Source: JACPFV01 sp038043245 (lineage in GTDB: Bacteria > Pseudomonadota > Gammaproteobacteria > Nevskiales > Nevskiaceae). Taken from it: DNA of 64,000 nucleotides. The stretch lies in NCBI GenBank assembly GCA_038043245.1, contig JBBTCH010000002.1, forward strand, positions 124,001 to 188,000, read 5' to 3'. Positions 1 through 8,795 of this stretch are shown piece by piece; position 1 is the first letter of the stretch; every line of letters starts with the position of its first letter. The notes under the pieces were generated by a model that saw only the letters and a list, made by a program, of their open reading frames with translations, was not told the DNA's origin and searched no databases. The translations under genes were made by a program, and so were the position numbers.

Positions 1-450
<450 letters not shown>

Positions 451-523
451 GGAAATGCTGCGGCGCAAAAAAGGGCGCGCAGTATACGCAGGGGACCGCT
501 GGATAGCTATGAAAAATAGAGGC

Positions 524-1702
524 TTATTCGACCTTTTTTACGGCCTCGACCACCCGACGGGCCTTGGCGCGGGCGGATTCGACGTCATCCCCCAGCGCCA
601 GTGCCACGCCCATGCGCCGCTTGCCGATGATTTCCGGCTTGCCAAAGAGTCTCAGTTGCGTGTCCGGCTCGTTCAAAGCACCCTCGATGCTGAACGAGGG
701 CGCCTTCTCATCCCCCTCGAACAGGATCGCGCAGGAAGCCGCCGGCCCACGCTGGCGGATGTTGGGAATCGGCAGGCCAAGGATCGCGCGCACATGCAGC
801 GCGAATTGGGATAGATCCTGGCCGATCATCGTCACCATGCCGGTGTCATGTGGCCGCGGCGACACTTCCGAGAAGATCACTTCATCGCCCTTGACGAATA
901 ATTCAACGCCAAAGATGCCGCGGCCACCGAGATTGCCGGTAACCGTTTTGGCAATGTGCTCGGCTTTCTTCAGTGCAGCGGCGCTCATCGGATGTGGCTG
1001 CCAGGATTCGCGATAGTCACCGTCGATCTGCAGATGACCGATGGGCGCGCAGAACGAGGTGCCGCTTGCATGACGCACCGTCAGCAAGGTGATTTCGTAA
1101 TCGAAAGGGATAAACCCCTCGACGATCACTCTGCCGGCGCCGGCACGACCGCCCTGCTGAGCGTAAGCCCATGCTCGCGCGGTATCGGCCTCGGTCTTGA
1201 CCACGCTCTGGCCCTTGCCGGATGACGACATCACCGGCTTGACCACGCAGGGCATGCCGAGCGCTTTCACCGCCGCACGGTAGTCGGCTTCGGTATCGGC
1301 GAAGCGGTAGGGCGAAGTCGGCAGTTTCAATTCCTCAGCGGCGAGACGGCGGATGCCTTCGCGGTCCATCGTCAACCGCGCCGCGCGTGCGGTCGGGATC
1401 ACGTTGTAACCCTCGGACTCCAGCGCCAGCAGCATCGGCGTGTGGATCGCCTCGATCTCCGGGACGATGAAATGCGGCTTTTCCAGCTCGACCACGCGGC
1501 GGATCTCGTCGCCGTCGAGCATCTTGATGACGTGCGAACGGTGCGCGACCTGCATCGCCGGCGCGTGGGCGTAGCGATCGACCGCGATGCACTCGACACC
1601 AAGGCGCTGCGCCTCGATGACTACTTCCTTGCCCAGCTCGCCGGAGCCGAGCAGTAGAAGGCGGGTCGCGTTACCCGCGAGCGGAGTCCCGAGCTTAGTC
1701 AG
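524..1702 (-). CDS. purT: Formate-dependent GAR transformylase PurT
   Basis: ATP-grasp enzyme that makes formylglycinamide ribonucleotide from GAR, formate and ATP, a folate-independent route in purine synthesis. The N-terminal pre-ATP-grasp motif LLGSGELGKE, the VAHRSHVI segment, the ATP-grasp MSSSGKGQS loop and FSEVSPRPHDTGMVT are all present. The first ATG in frame (1555) would delete the nucleotide-binding N-terminus. Reading upstream, the frame stays open to a CTG at 1700-1702 that begins LTKLGTPLAGN, matching the family start MTLLGTAL. This gives 392 residues, the length of E. coli PurT. The gene overlaps the end of the preceding outer-membrane protein gene by 8 bases, suggesting translational coupling. 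Function is secure; the CTG start is inferred from homology. Confidence 0.93.
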   Translation of the reverse strand: MTKLGTPLAGNATRLLLLGSGELGKEVVIEAQRLGVECIAVDRYAHAPAMQVAHRSHVIKMLDGDEIRRVVELEKPHFIVPEIEAIHTPMLLALESEGYNVIPTARAARLTMDREGIRRLAAEELKLPTSPYRFADTEADYRAAVKALGMPCVVKPVMSSSGKGQSVVKTEADTARAWAYAQQGGRAGAGRVIVEGFIPFDYEITLLTVRHASGTSFCAPIGHLQIDGDYRESWQPHPMSAAALKKAEHIAKTVTGNLGGRGIFGVELFVKGDEVIFSEVSPRPHDTGMVTMIGQDLSQFALHVRAILGLPIPNIRQRGPAASCAILFEGDEKAPSFSIEGALNEPDTQLRLFGKPEIIGKRRMGVALALGDDVESARAKARRVVEAVKKVE

Positions 1703-2447
1703 AATCGTTGCCGCCGAATCCGTAGCTCACGCTGAAGCCCAGATAATCCAATTGGTCCGAGTACTTCGTATACAAAAACTCGACGCCGCCTTTGCGGCTG
1801 TACTGCCAACCAGCACCGCCACCGAACGCGGTGCCGCTGTTGTTTTCATTGAACTCTTCGAGGTTGGCCTGGACGTAGCTGTAGCCGAGCTTGGCCTTGC
1901 CATAAAAACCATAGAACCATTCGGGCGGGGACTTGAGCACGCCAAACACGCCGATATTGAAAACCGACAGATCTTCGGGCTGCTGGGTTTGCGTACCGCC
2001 ACCACCACCCCCGCCGCCAATGATGGGCAAGCCCCCTCCACCACTACTACCACCGGAACTGCTGTTGCTGTTCTCGCCGGGAATGATGGTAACGCCAAAA
2101 TCAATCTCAGCAGCGATCCAGTCGATGGTCGGGATCTTGATGCCCTGGACGAAAGTGAGGTTGATCGCCGGCTCCAGATTGTCGAAGTCGGTGCTGACGC
2201 GCGAAATGCCGATGGCGCTGTAAGTGACGCCACCATCGTCGTCTGCAGACTTGGCGGCCTTCTCGTCTTTCTTCTCGTCAACGGGCTCGAGCGACTTGAC
2301 CTCGGTGGACTGGGCTTCGGCCGGCTTCTGCTCCGCCGACGGCTCTGCGGCAGGCGCTGGCGTCGCGGCCGGTTCGGTGGCTTTGGCGTCTTCAGCCACG
2401 GCCGCGCCGCTGGCGATCAACAGGCACAGTGCAAATAAACGTTTCAT
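1695..2447 (-). CDS. Putative outer-membrane beta-barrel protein
   Basis: A 250-residue secreted protein with a Sec signal peptide ending near AAVA-ED (residues 1-20). An Ala/Pro/Glu-rich spacer follows to about residue 70, then repeated amphipathic strands such as YSAIGISRVSTDFDNL and GYSYVQANLEEF, which suggest a small beta barrel. A Ser/Gly-rich insert containing eight consecutive glycines (around residues 140-165) probably forms a periplasmic or surface loop. The start is the ATG at 2445-2447, preceded by GGGAG; a longer upstream frame lacks a signal peptide at its N-terminus. The C-terminus GGNDSD lacks the usual terminal aromatic residue. I do not recognise a named family. It is upstream of, and overlaps, purT. 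Confidence 0.75.
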   Translation of the reverse strand: MKRLFALCLLIASGAAVAEDAKATEPAATPAPAAEPSAEQKPAEAQSTEVKSLEPVDEKKDEKAAKSADDDGGVTYSAIGISRVSTDFDNLEPAINLTFVQGIKIPTIDWIAAEIDFGVTIIPGENSNSSSGGSSGGGGLPIIGGGGGGGGTQTQQPEDLSVFNIGVFGVLKSPPEWFYGFYGKAKLGYSYVQANLEEFNENNSGTAFGGGAGWQYSRKGGVEFLYTKYSDQLDYLGFSVSYGFGGNDSD

Positions 2448-2517
2448 GTTCACTCCCTCAAGATTGAATAGTTTGCCGTATCGGGCAGATTTTCGGCATA
2501 AGTCATAAGCTAATACG

Positions 2518-3942
2518 ATGAACCGCGCCACCAAGATTCTCGCCACGCTCGGCCCGGCTACGGATGCGCCACGCGCACTCGAACGGCTGATCGCCGCCGG
2601 CGTTGACGTGGTGCGCATGAACTACTCGCACGGCAAGCCCGAAGACCACGCGCGCCGCGCACAGGCGGTGCGCGACACCGCGGCGAAACTCGGCCGCGAT
2701 GTCGGCATCCTCGCCGACCTGCAAGGGCCGAAGATCCGCATCGAATCCTTTGCGCAGGGTCCGGTGGAGCTGAGCGAAGGTGCGCGCTTCACGCTCGACA
2801 CCGCGCATGCGGCGGATGCGGGGACCGCCGACATCGTCGGCTGCGCCTATCAGGACCTGCCGCGCGATGTCGCGCCCGGCGACACGCTGGTGCTCAACGA
2901 CGGCGCCATCGTGCTGCGCGTCGAGAAAGTCGGCACGACCCGCATCGAATCCACGGTCATCGTCGGCGGCGTGCTGTCGAACCGAAAAGGCATCAACCGG
3001 CAGGGCGGCGGGCTGTCGGCGGCCGCGCTCACCGACAAGGACCGCGCGGATCTCAGGCATGCGGTCAGCATTGGCGTGGACTTCATCGCGGTGTCGTTCC
3101 CGCGCAGCGCCGCCGACATGCTGGAAGCGCGGCAGCTGGTCAAGGAAGCCGGCGGCAAGGCGGCATTGGTGGCCAAGATCGAGCGCGCCGAGGCGCTGAC
3201 CGAATTGAACGAAATCATCGGCGCTTCGGACGTGGTGATGGTCGCGCGCGGCGACCTCGGCGTCGAGATCGGTGACGCCGAACTGCCGGGCTGGCAGAAG
3301 CGCATCATCGCGCAGTCGCGCGAAATGAACCGCATGGTCATCACCGCAACGCAGATGATGGAATCGATGATCGTCAATCCGATTCCGACGCGCGCCGAAG
3401 TGCTGGATGTCGCCAACGCGGTGATGGACGGCACCGACGCCATCATGCTGTCGGCCGAAACCGCCACCGGCAAACATCCGGTCAAGGTGATCGAAGCGGT
3501 GGCACGCGTCTGCATCGGCGCCGAGAAAAACGCGCTGCCACCCGAGCGTCAGCGGCTCGACAGTCATTTCGAACGCACCGACGAAGCCATCGCGATGGCG
3601 ACCATGTGGACAGCGAATCACATGCACGCACAGGCGATCGTCGCCCTCACCGAATCCGGCACCACCGCGCTGCTGATGTCGCGTCGCGACACGCGCATAC
3701 CCATTTACGCGCTGACGCGTCACCAGGGCACGCGCCGGCGCATGGCCCTGTGCCGCGGCGTGCATCCGCTGGACTTCGATCCGTCGCAGCTGGAGACGCT
3801 GGCGCCGATCCGTGAGGCGATGGATTTTCTGAAAAAACGCGAAGTGCTCAAGGACGGCGACCGCGTGCTATTCACCAAGGGCGACCTCAACAGCCCCGGC
3901 GGCACCAATACCATGAAGATCATCAAAGTCGGCGAGACGTGA
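2518..3942 (+). CDS. pyk: Pyruvate kinase
   Basis: Cytosolic glycolytic enzyme converting phosphoenolpyruvate and ADP to pyruvate and ATP. The protein has 474 residues, normal for bacterial Pyk. Visible signatures are KILATLGPAT at the N-terminus, RMNYSHG, the DLQGPKIR nucleotide loop, the catalytic lysine in VAKIERAEAL, MVARGDLGVEI, and ITATQMMESMI in the Mg/K site. The end (GGTNTMKIIKV) fits the PykA type. The gene is divergent from the outer-membrane protein gene across 70 bp. A possible promoter is TTGCCG (2473-2478) and CATAAG (2497-2502), spaced 18 bp, which would leave only about 10 leader bases and no clear Shine-Dalgarno. The promoter is a weak call; the function is firm. Confidence 0.95.
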   Translation: MNRATKILATLGPATDAPRALERLIAAGVDVVRMNYSHGKPEDHARRAQAVRDTAAKLGRDVGILADLQGPKIRIESFAQGPVELSEGARFTLDTAHAADAGTADIVGCAYQDLPRDVAPGDTLVLNDGAIVLRVEKVGTTRIESTVIVGGVLSNRKGINRQGGGLSAAALTDKDRADLRHAVSIGVDFIAVSFPRSAADMLEARQLVKEAGGKAALVAKIERAEALTELNEIIGASDVVMVARGDLGVEIGDAELPGWQKRIIAQSREMNRMVITATQMMESMIVNPIPTRAEVLDVANAVMDGTDAIMLSAETATGKHPVKVIEAVARVCIGAEKNALPPERQRLDSHFERTDEAIAMATMWTANHMHAQAIVALTESGTTALLMSRRDTRIPIYALTRHQGTRRRMALCRGVHPLDFDPSQLETLAPIREAMDFLKKREVLKDGDRVLFTKGDLNSPGGTNTMKIIKVGET

Positions 3943-4625
3943 GCGGGGGCCAACGGTCCGGCTTTCAGATGATCGGCCACCGCGGCGCCCGCGGGCATGC
4001 GCCGGAGAACACGCTCGCGGGTCTTGAAAAGGGCCTCCAGCTCGGTGCCGATGCGCTGGAATTCGATGTGCAACTGCATCCGTCCGGCAACCTTTTTCTA
4101 CTGCACGACCTGCGGCTGGAACGCACCACCAATGGCAGGGGTCGCGCCTCGGAATGCGCCTGGAACGACTTGCGAACACTGGATGCCGGACAGGGCCAAC
4201 GCATCCCGACCCTGGCCGAGGCGCTGGACTGCATCGGTACGCGCGCAGCCGTCAACATCGAACTCAAGACCTGGAATGGCACCGCAGCGGCGGTCGCGCA
4301 AACTCTCCGCGGACGCCAGGGGCAGTTTCTGGTGTCGTCGTTCCACCTACCCGAACTGCGTGAATTCCGCCAGCAGATGCCTGGAGCGGCCATCGCCGCG
4401 CTCTATGACGGCGTACCTTTGCGGAATTTTGATGATGCAGTGGCGCTTGGCGCCGAATCCGTCAATCTCAGTTGCGAATTCGCGGATGCGGCCATGATCG
4501 CCGCGGCGCGGATGCAGGGATTGGACGTGCTGATTTACACCGTCAACGAACCCGATGAAATCCACCGCTGGAAAACCGCCGGTGCGAGTGGCGTGTTCAC
4601 GGATTTCCCCGAGCGACGACCCTAA
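3939..4625 (+). CDS. ugpQ: Glycerophosphodiester phosphodiesterase
   Basis: Cytosolic GDPD-type TIM barrel that hydrolyses glycerophosphodiesters to glycerol-3-phosphate and an alcohol. The protein has 228 residues and no signal peptide. The metal/catalytic HRGARGHAPENT motif lies at about residues 14-25, ALEFDVQLHPSGNLFLLHD carries the Glu/Asp and second His, and VNIELKTW holds the distal Glu; YTVNEPDEI and GVFTDFPE close the barrel. The chosen GTG start shares bases with the pyk stop (GTGA overlap), implying coupled translation; an internal ATG at 3969 giving MIGHRGARG is the alternative. The 3' end overlaps the convergent lipoprotein gene by 4 bases. The cytosolic UgpQ role is inferred from lack of export signal. 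Confidence 0.88.
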   Translation: MSGGQRSGFQMIGHRGARGHAPENTLAGLEKGLQLGADALEFDVQLHPSGNLFLLHDLRLERTTNGRGRASECAWNDLRTLDAGQGQRIPTLAEALDCIGTRAAVNIELKTWNGTAAAVAQTLRGRQGQFLVSSFHLPELREFRQQMPGAAIAALYDGVPLRNFDDAVALGAESVNLSCEFADAAMIAAARMQGLDVLIYTVNEPDEIHRWKTAGASGVFTDFPERRP

Positions 4626-5182
4626 CCGCGCAACTTGTAGAAACGCCGCTTCAGCGCCGGATCCTGGCTGGAGAAGCGGACAGGCCGCCCATCTTTCGCG
4701 CGTTCGGTCGCCAGCGTTCTGAAGCTGCCTTTGAAGCGGAAATCGTCTAGCGTTTGCCAATCGTCGAACAGGTAGTAGATGCCGTTCTTGTAGACCTCGG
4801 CATAAAAACCGCGCTCCCGGCCCGGACGGCGGCCGTAATACATCTCGACCGCGCCAAATCCCAGTCGCTTGAAGTTTTCCGGTCTGGCCACAGCAAAAAC
4901 CAGAGTTTCGCCACGCGGGCCGGCGCCGCGCACCGTCAGGGTCTGCGCGACCTGTTGATGTCGGAGAAAAGCCTTCAGGTCATCGGCTTCGGCCAGCACG
5001 TAAATCTTGCCGTCACGGTGATGCTCGTAATAGTCGTCGTTGTTGCGCGCTGCGACCATGCGGCGATGATCCAGCACACGCTCATAGTCCATCTCAGCCG
5101 CTGCACCCATCCAGCCGCCCTGCACGGCGCAGCCGGCTTGCATCAAGCCCAGCAGGATCCAGCTCGATTTCAATGGGCTCAT
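4622..5182 (-). CDS. Predicted lipoprotein, paralogue of its upstream neighbour
   Basis: A 186-residue protein with a lipoprotein signal (lipobox LMQAGC), followed by GGWMGAAAE and the segment NNDDYYEHHRDGKIYV. The same pattern occurs in the adjacent gene at 5235-5834 (GGWMGADAE, NNDDYYEFHKGGVIYV), so the two are tandem paralogues. I do not recognise a named family and no catalytic motif is evident. The ATG at 5180-5182 is preferred; the frame extends to a TTG at 5194 that falls next to the terminator T-run. The terminator of the upstream gene lies 11-38 bases before this start, so expression probably depends on read-through or a promoter in very little space. The stop overlaps the convergent phosphodiesterase gene. 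Confidence 0.72.
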   Translation of the reverse strand: MSPLKSSWILLGLMQAGCAVQGGWMGAAAEMDYERVLDHRRMVAARNNDDYYEHHRDGKIYVLAEADDLKAFLRHQQVAQTLTVRGAGPRGETLVFAVARPENFKRLGFGAVEMYYGRRPGRERGFYAEVYKNGIYYLFDDWQTLDDFRFKGSFRTLATERAKDGRPVRFSSQDPALKRRFYKLRG

Positions 5183-5192
5183 ACCGGCGAAC

Positions 5193-5220
5193 AAAAAAGG
5201 CCGCCCGCGGGCGGCCTTTT
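5193..5220 (-). terminator. Intrinsic terminator between the paired lipoprotein genes
   Basis: A perfect 18-bp palindrome GGCCGCCCGCGGGCGGCC (5199-5216) is flanked by T-runs on both strands: six T on the minus strand and four on the plus strand. It sits 15 bases after the stop of the 5235-5834 gene and immediately before the start of the 4622-5182 gene. Confidence 0.85.
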
Positions 5221-5234
5221 CGGTTCAGGCTGGT

Positions 5235-5834
5235 TTACTTTTTGTCGGTCGTCGCGTCGGCGAACTTCTTCGACAGCTCCTCGCCCGAATTCGCAAACAC
5301 GACTGCGGCGCCCTTCGGGCCCGCCTTGGCCACGGTCTTGCTGCCCGACGGCATCTTGCCGCTGCGCTTGTAGGCAGCGAGCTGAGTCCAGTTGTCGAAC
5401 ACGTGGTACTTGCCACCCTTGACCACGAAGCCGAAAAAGCCCTTGTCGAGGCCAGCGAGCGTGCCCTCGAACATGCGCTGGGCACCGCCCTGCATTCCGA
5501 CTTTCTTCTCCATCGCCTTGGCTTCGCTGCTGGTCACCGAGAACACCACGCGCTCGCCCTTGGGGCCGCCGCCGATCTTGGTGACGGTCTTGGGAATCTC
5601 GTCGAACGCGAGGAAATTCTTCAGATCCTTCTTGTCGCTGATGACATAGATCACGCCACCTTTGTGAAACTCGTAGTAGTCGTCATTGTTGTTGATTGAC
5701 GCCAGGCGCTGGGCTTCCAGCTCCTTGTCGTACTTCTTTTCGGCGTCGGCGCCCATCCAGCCGCCCTTGGTACCGCAACCGGTGACGCCGATAACCACAG
5801 CCGCGGCCAAGGCCGCATACGTCTTGCGAATCAT
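5235..5834 (-). CDS. Predicted lipoprotein, tandem paralogue
   Basis: A 199-residue lipoprotein with lipobox GVTGC at about residues 16-20, then KGGWMGADAEKKYDKE and NNNDDYYEFHKGGVIYV. Two similar halves are suggested by recurring VIYV/KYHVFDNW and GGGPKGERVVF/AGPKGAAVVF segments, so the protein may contain an internal repeat. No recognised domain or catalytic residue is seen. The ATG at 5832-5834 is preceded by GGGAGA at good spacing, so the start is secure. It is followed by a strong intrinsic terminator and then by its paralogue. The mature part is probably attached to the outer membrane because residue +2 is Gly rather than Asp. Function unknown. Confidence 0.78.
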   Translation of the reverse strand: MIRKTYAALAAAVVIGVTGCGTKGGWMGADAEKKYDKELEAQRLASINNNDDYYEFHKGGVIYVISDKKDLKNFLAFDEIPKTVTKIGGGPKGERVVFSVTSSEAKAMEKKVGMQGGAQRMFEGTLAGLDKGFFGFVVKGGKYHVFDNWTQLAAYKRSGKMPSGSKTVAKAGPKGAAVVFANSGEELSKKFADATTDKK

Positions 5835-5976
5835 TGATTAATCTCCCAGGGTCGTTTTGCGTGTTTCTAAAATTTCGGGCGCAAGACTGCCAACACTCTG
5901 TTGCGGTTACATGACAGGTGTCACGCCCCTGGCGTTGGAGTAGAGTCTCCGGCCCCTGTCGCTCCGGCCATCCCGA

Positions 5977-6636
5977 ATGATCGAGCTCTACACCGCCCCC
6001 ACCCCGAATGGCTGGAAAGCCTCCATCGCACTGGAGGAAATGGGCCTGCCGTACAAGGTCAAGCTGGTCAACATCATGGCCGGCGACCAGAAAAAACCTG
6101 ACTATCTGATGATCAATCCGAACGGCCGCATCCCGACCATCGTCGATACCGGCAACGACAATTTCTCGGTATTCGAGTCCGGAGCCATTCTTCTGTATTT
6201 ATCTGAAAAAACAGGTCAACTTCTTCCAAAAGACGCTAAAAAACGCTCGCAAGTTGTCCAGTGGATCATGTTCCAGATGGGCGGCATCGGGCCGATGCAG
6301 GGTCAGGCCAACGTGTTTTTCCGCTACTGGGACAAGAAGATCCCGGAAGTGATCGAGCGTTATCAAAAAGAAACCCGACGGCTGTATGAGGTGCTCGATA
6401 AACGCCTTGAGGGTCGGGAATGGTTGTGCGACGAGTACAGCATCGCCGACATCGCCAACTTCACCTGGCCGCACATCCATAGCTGGGCGGGGGTGCCGAC
6501 CGAGGGCCTGAGCAACCTGGAAGCGTGGCTCAAGCGCATGCGCGAACGGCCGGCCGTGCAGAAAGGTCTCAACGTGCCGGGCAAGGTAGACCCGGAGGCC
6601 ATCGTCAAGGCCGCCAAGCAGATCGTCGTCAAATGA
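5977..6636 (+). CDS. Glutathione S-transferase family protein (YfcG/YghU-like)
   Basis: Cytosolic two-domain GST of 219 residues. The N-terminal thioredoxin-like domain (1-80) begins MIELYTAPTPNGWKASIALEE, with the Asn/Gly-containing active-site loop typical of the Nu-class YfcG/YghU disulfide reductases; NPNGRIPTI holds the cis-proline and FESGAILLYL the Glu-Ser pair that binds glutathione gamma-glutamyl. The C-terminal helical domain carries CDEYSIADIANFTW. The family reduces disulfides or detoxifies electrophiles and peroxides with glutathione; the exact substrate cannot be read from sequence. Its stop overlaps the ppk start (ATGA), so the two are probably cotranscribed. Confidence 0.87.
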   Translation: MIELYTAPTPNGWKASIALEEMGLPYKVKLVNIMAGDQKKPDYLMINPNGRIPTIVDTGNDNFSVFESGAILLYLSEKTGQLLPKDAKKRSQVVQWIMFQMGGIGPMQGQANVFFRYWDKKIPEVIERYQKETRRLYEVLDKRLEGREWLCDEYSIADIANFTWPHIHSWAGVPTEGLSNLEAWLKRMRERPAVQKGLNVPGKVDPEAIVKAAKQIVVK

Positions 6637-8795
6637 GCGTCACGCAGCTGTCATCGGCGCGCGGTCCAATGGCTACGTCCATGACACCCAAAGATAGCTC
6701 GGCCGCAGACATTGCCGACAACAAACCGGTCAATCTCGCGGAGGCCGCGCCCGGCGAGCTGTTCCTCAACCGGGAATTGTCGCTGCTGGAATTCAACCGC
6801 CGCGTGCTGGCACAGGCGCTGGATGAATCCATCCCGCTGCTGGAACGCCTCAAGTTCCTGTGCATCTCTTCGTCCAACCTCGACGAATTCTTCGAAATCC
6901 GTGTCGCCGGCCTGCAACAGATGGCCGACGCCGGCAGCAAGACCGCAGGCGTCGACGGCCTGACGCCCGCCGAACTGCTCGCCGCCATCAGCACGCGCGC
7001 GCACGCCCTGGTCGAGGAGCAGTACCGCGTGTTCAACGAGGTGCTGATCCCCGGGCTGGAAAAAGAAAAGGTGCGCTTTCTGCGGCGCGGCGAATGGAGC
7101 CAGGCGCAGGACGACTGGCTGAAAGAATATTTTGACAATGAGCTGCTGCCGGTGCTGTCGCCGATCGGGCTCGATCCGGCGCACCCGTTCCCGCGCATCC
7201 TCAACAAATCGCTCAATTTCATTGTCTCGCTGTCCGGCAAGGATGCGTTCGGCCGCAACACCGCCTTCGCCATCGTGCAGGCGCCACGCGCGCTGCCGCG
7301 GGTGATCCAGATCCCCAAGGACGTCAAAGGCTCCGGGCGCTACGACTTCGTGTTCCTGTCGTCGGTGATTCACGCCTATATCGACGAGTTGTTCCCCGGC
7401 ATGGAAGCCAGTGGCTGCTATCAGTTCCGCGTCACCCGCAACTCCGATCTGCTGGTGGACGAGGAAGAGTCCGAAGATCTGCTCGAAGCGCTCGAAGGCC
7501 AGCTGGAGATGGGCCGCAAGTTCGGCGACACCGTGCGCCTGGAAGTCGCACACAACTGCCCGGAAACGATGTGGCGCTACCTGATGGACGTCACCCAACT
7601 GACGACGGGCGACGTCTACCAGTGCAACGGCCCGGTGAACCTCAACCGCCTGCTGGCAATCCCCGACCTGATCGACCGGCCCGACCTCAAATACACGCCG
7701 TACGTGGCGCGCCAGCCCAAGGCCCTGAGCGGCGACATCTTCGCCGCCATCCGTGAGCACGACATCCTGCTGCACCACCCGTTCGACTCGTTCGCACCGG
7801 TGGTGGACTTCCTGCGCCAGGCGGCGAAAGACCCGAAAGTGCTGGCCATCAAGCAGACGCTGTACCGCACCGGCGCCAAATCAGCCGTGGTGGATGCGCT
7901 GATCGAGGCCGCGCGCAATGGCAAGGAAGTGACGGTGGTCGTCGAACTGCGCGCGCGCTTCGACGAGGAAAACAACATCGACCTCGCGGAAAAACTGCAG
8001 GACGTCGGCGCGCACGTGACCTACGGTGTGGTCGGCCACAAGACCCACGCCAAGATGTGCCTGATCGTCCGGCGGGAAGACGACAAGCTGCGCCATTACG
8101 CGCATCTGGGCACCGGCAACTACCATCCGCGCACCGCACGCCAGTACACCGACTACGGCCTGTTCACCGCGGATGCCGGTGTCTGCAAGGACGTGCACGC
8201 GGTGTTCATGCAGCTGACCAGTCTGTCGAAAACCATCCGCCTCAAGCACCTGCTGCAATCACCGTTTTCGCTCGCCAAGGAGATGCACAAGAAGATCGAA
8301 CGCGAGATCGAGCACGCGCAGAAAGGCGGCAAGTCTGCGCGCATCATCGCCAAGATGAACTCGCTGGTAGAGCCGGAAATCATCAAGGCGCTGTACTGCG
8401 CCTCGCAGGCCGGCGTGCAGATCGATTTGATCGTGCGCGGCATGTGCTCGCTGAAACCGGGCGTGCCGGGCCTGTCCGATCACATCCGGGTCAAGTCCGT
8501 GGTCGGGCGCTTCCTCGAACATCATCGCGTGTTTTATTTCCATAACAACGGCGAGCCGGAGGTGTTTCTGTCCAGCGCCGACTGGATGGAGCGCAACCTG
8601 TTCCGCCGCGTCGAGATCGCCTTCCCGCTGCAGGACAAGAAACTACGCGAGCGCGTGATCGAACAGCTCGAGGCGTACCTCGACGACCACGCGCAAAGCT
8701 GGTGGCTGCACGGCGACGGCAGTTATACGCGCACCGGAAAATCCGGCGGCAAGGGCGTGCAGATCAAACTACTGGAAGAAGTCCCAGCGGCCTAA
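6633..8795 (+). CDS. ppk1: Polyphosphate kinase 1
   Basis: Membrane-associated enzyme that reversibly polymerises the gamma-phosphate of ATP into polyphosphate. The product has 720 residues in the usual four-domain layout. The N-terminal domain opens with FLNRELSLLEFNRRVL and SSNLDEFFEIRVAGL; the first phospholipase-D-like domain has the HAK motif, with H472 of GHKTHAKM the expected phosphohistidine, followed by HLGTGNYHPRTARQYTDYGLFT. The second catalytic half carries IVRGMCSLKPGV and the YFHNNGEPEVFLSSADWM segment. The ATG at 6633 overlaps the glutathione transferase stop by four bases; an ATG at 6669 is an alternative start. The neighbouring ppx gene is on the other strand, so synthesis and degradation are not cotranscribed. 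Confidence 0.95.
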   Translation: MSVTQLSSARGPMATSMTPKDSSAADIADNKPVNLAEAAPGELFLNRELSLLEFNRRVLAQALDESIPLLERLKFLCISSSNLDEFFEIRVAGLQQMADAGSKTAGVDGLTPAELLAAISTRAHALVEEQYRVFNEVLIPGLEKEKVRFLRRGEWSQAQDDWLKEYFDNELLPVLSPIGLDPAHPFPRILNKSLNFIVSLSGKDAFGRNTAFAIVQAPRALPRVIQIPKDVKGSGRYDFVFLSSVIHAYIDELFPGMEASGCYQFRVTRNSDLLVDEEESEDLLEALEGQLEMGRKFGDTVRLEVAHNCPETMWRYLMDVTQLTTGDVYQCNGPVNLNRLLAIPDLIDRPDLKYTPYVARQPKALSGDIFAAIREHDILLHHPFDSFAPVVDFLRQAAKDPKVLAIKQTLYRTGAKSAVVDALIEAARNGKEVTVVVELRARFDEENNIDLAEKLQDVGAHVTYGVVGHKTHAKMCLIVRREDDKLRHYAHLGTGNYHPRTARQYTDYGLFTADAGVCKDVHAVFMQLTSLSKTIRLKHLLQSPFSLAKEMHKKIEREIEHAQKGGKSARIIAKMNSLVEPEIIKALYCASQAGVQIDLIVRGMCSLKPGVPGLSDHIRVKSVVGRFLEHHRVFYFHNNGEPEVFLSSADWMERNLFRRVEIAFPLQDKKLRERVIEQLEAYLDDHAQSWWLHGDGSYTRTGKSGGKGVQIKLLEEVPAA

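Noticed and set aside
1556..1702. Possible frameshift truncating purT at its N-terminus
   Set aside because: The frame is open through the whole expected N-terminus without a shift; only the start codon is unusual, giving exactly the normal length.
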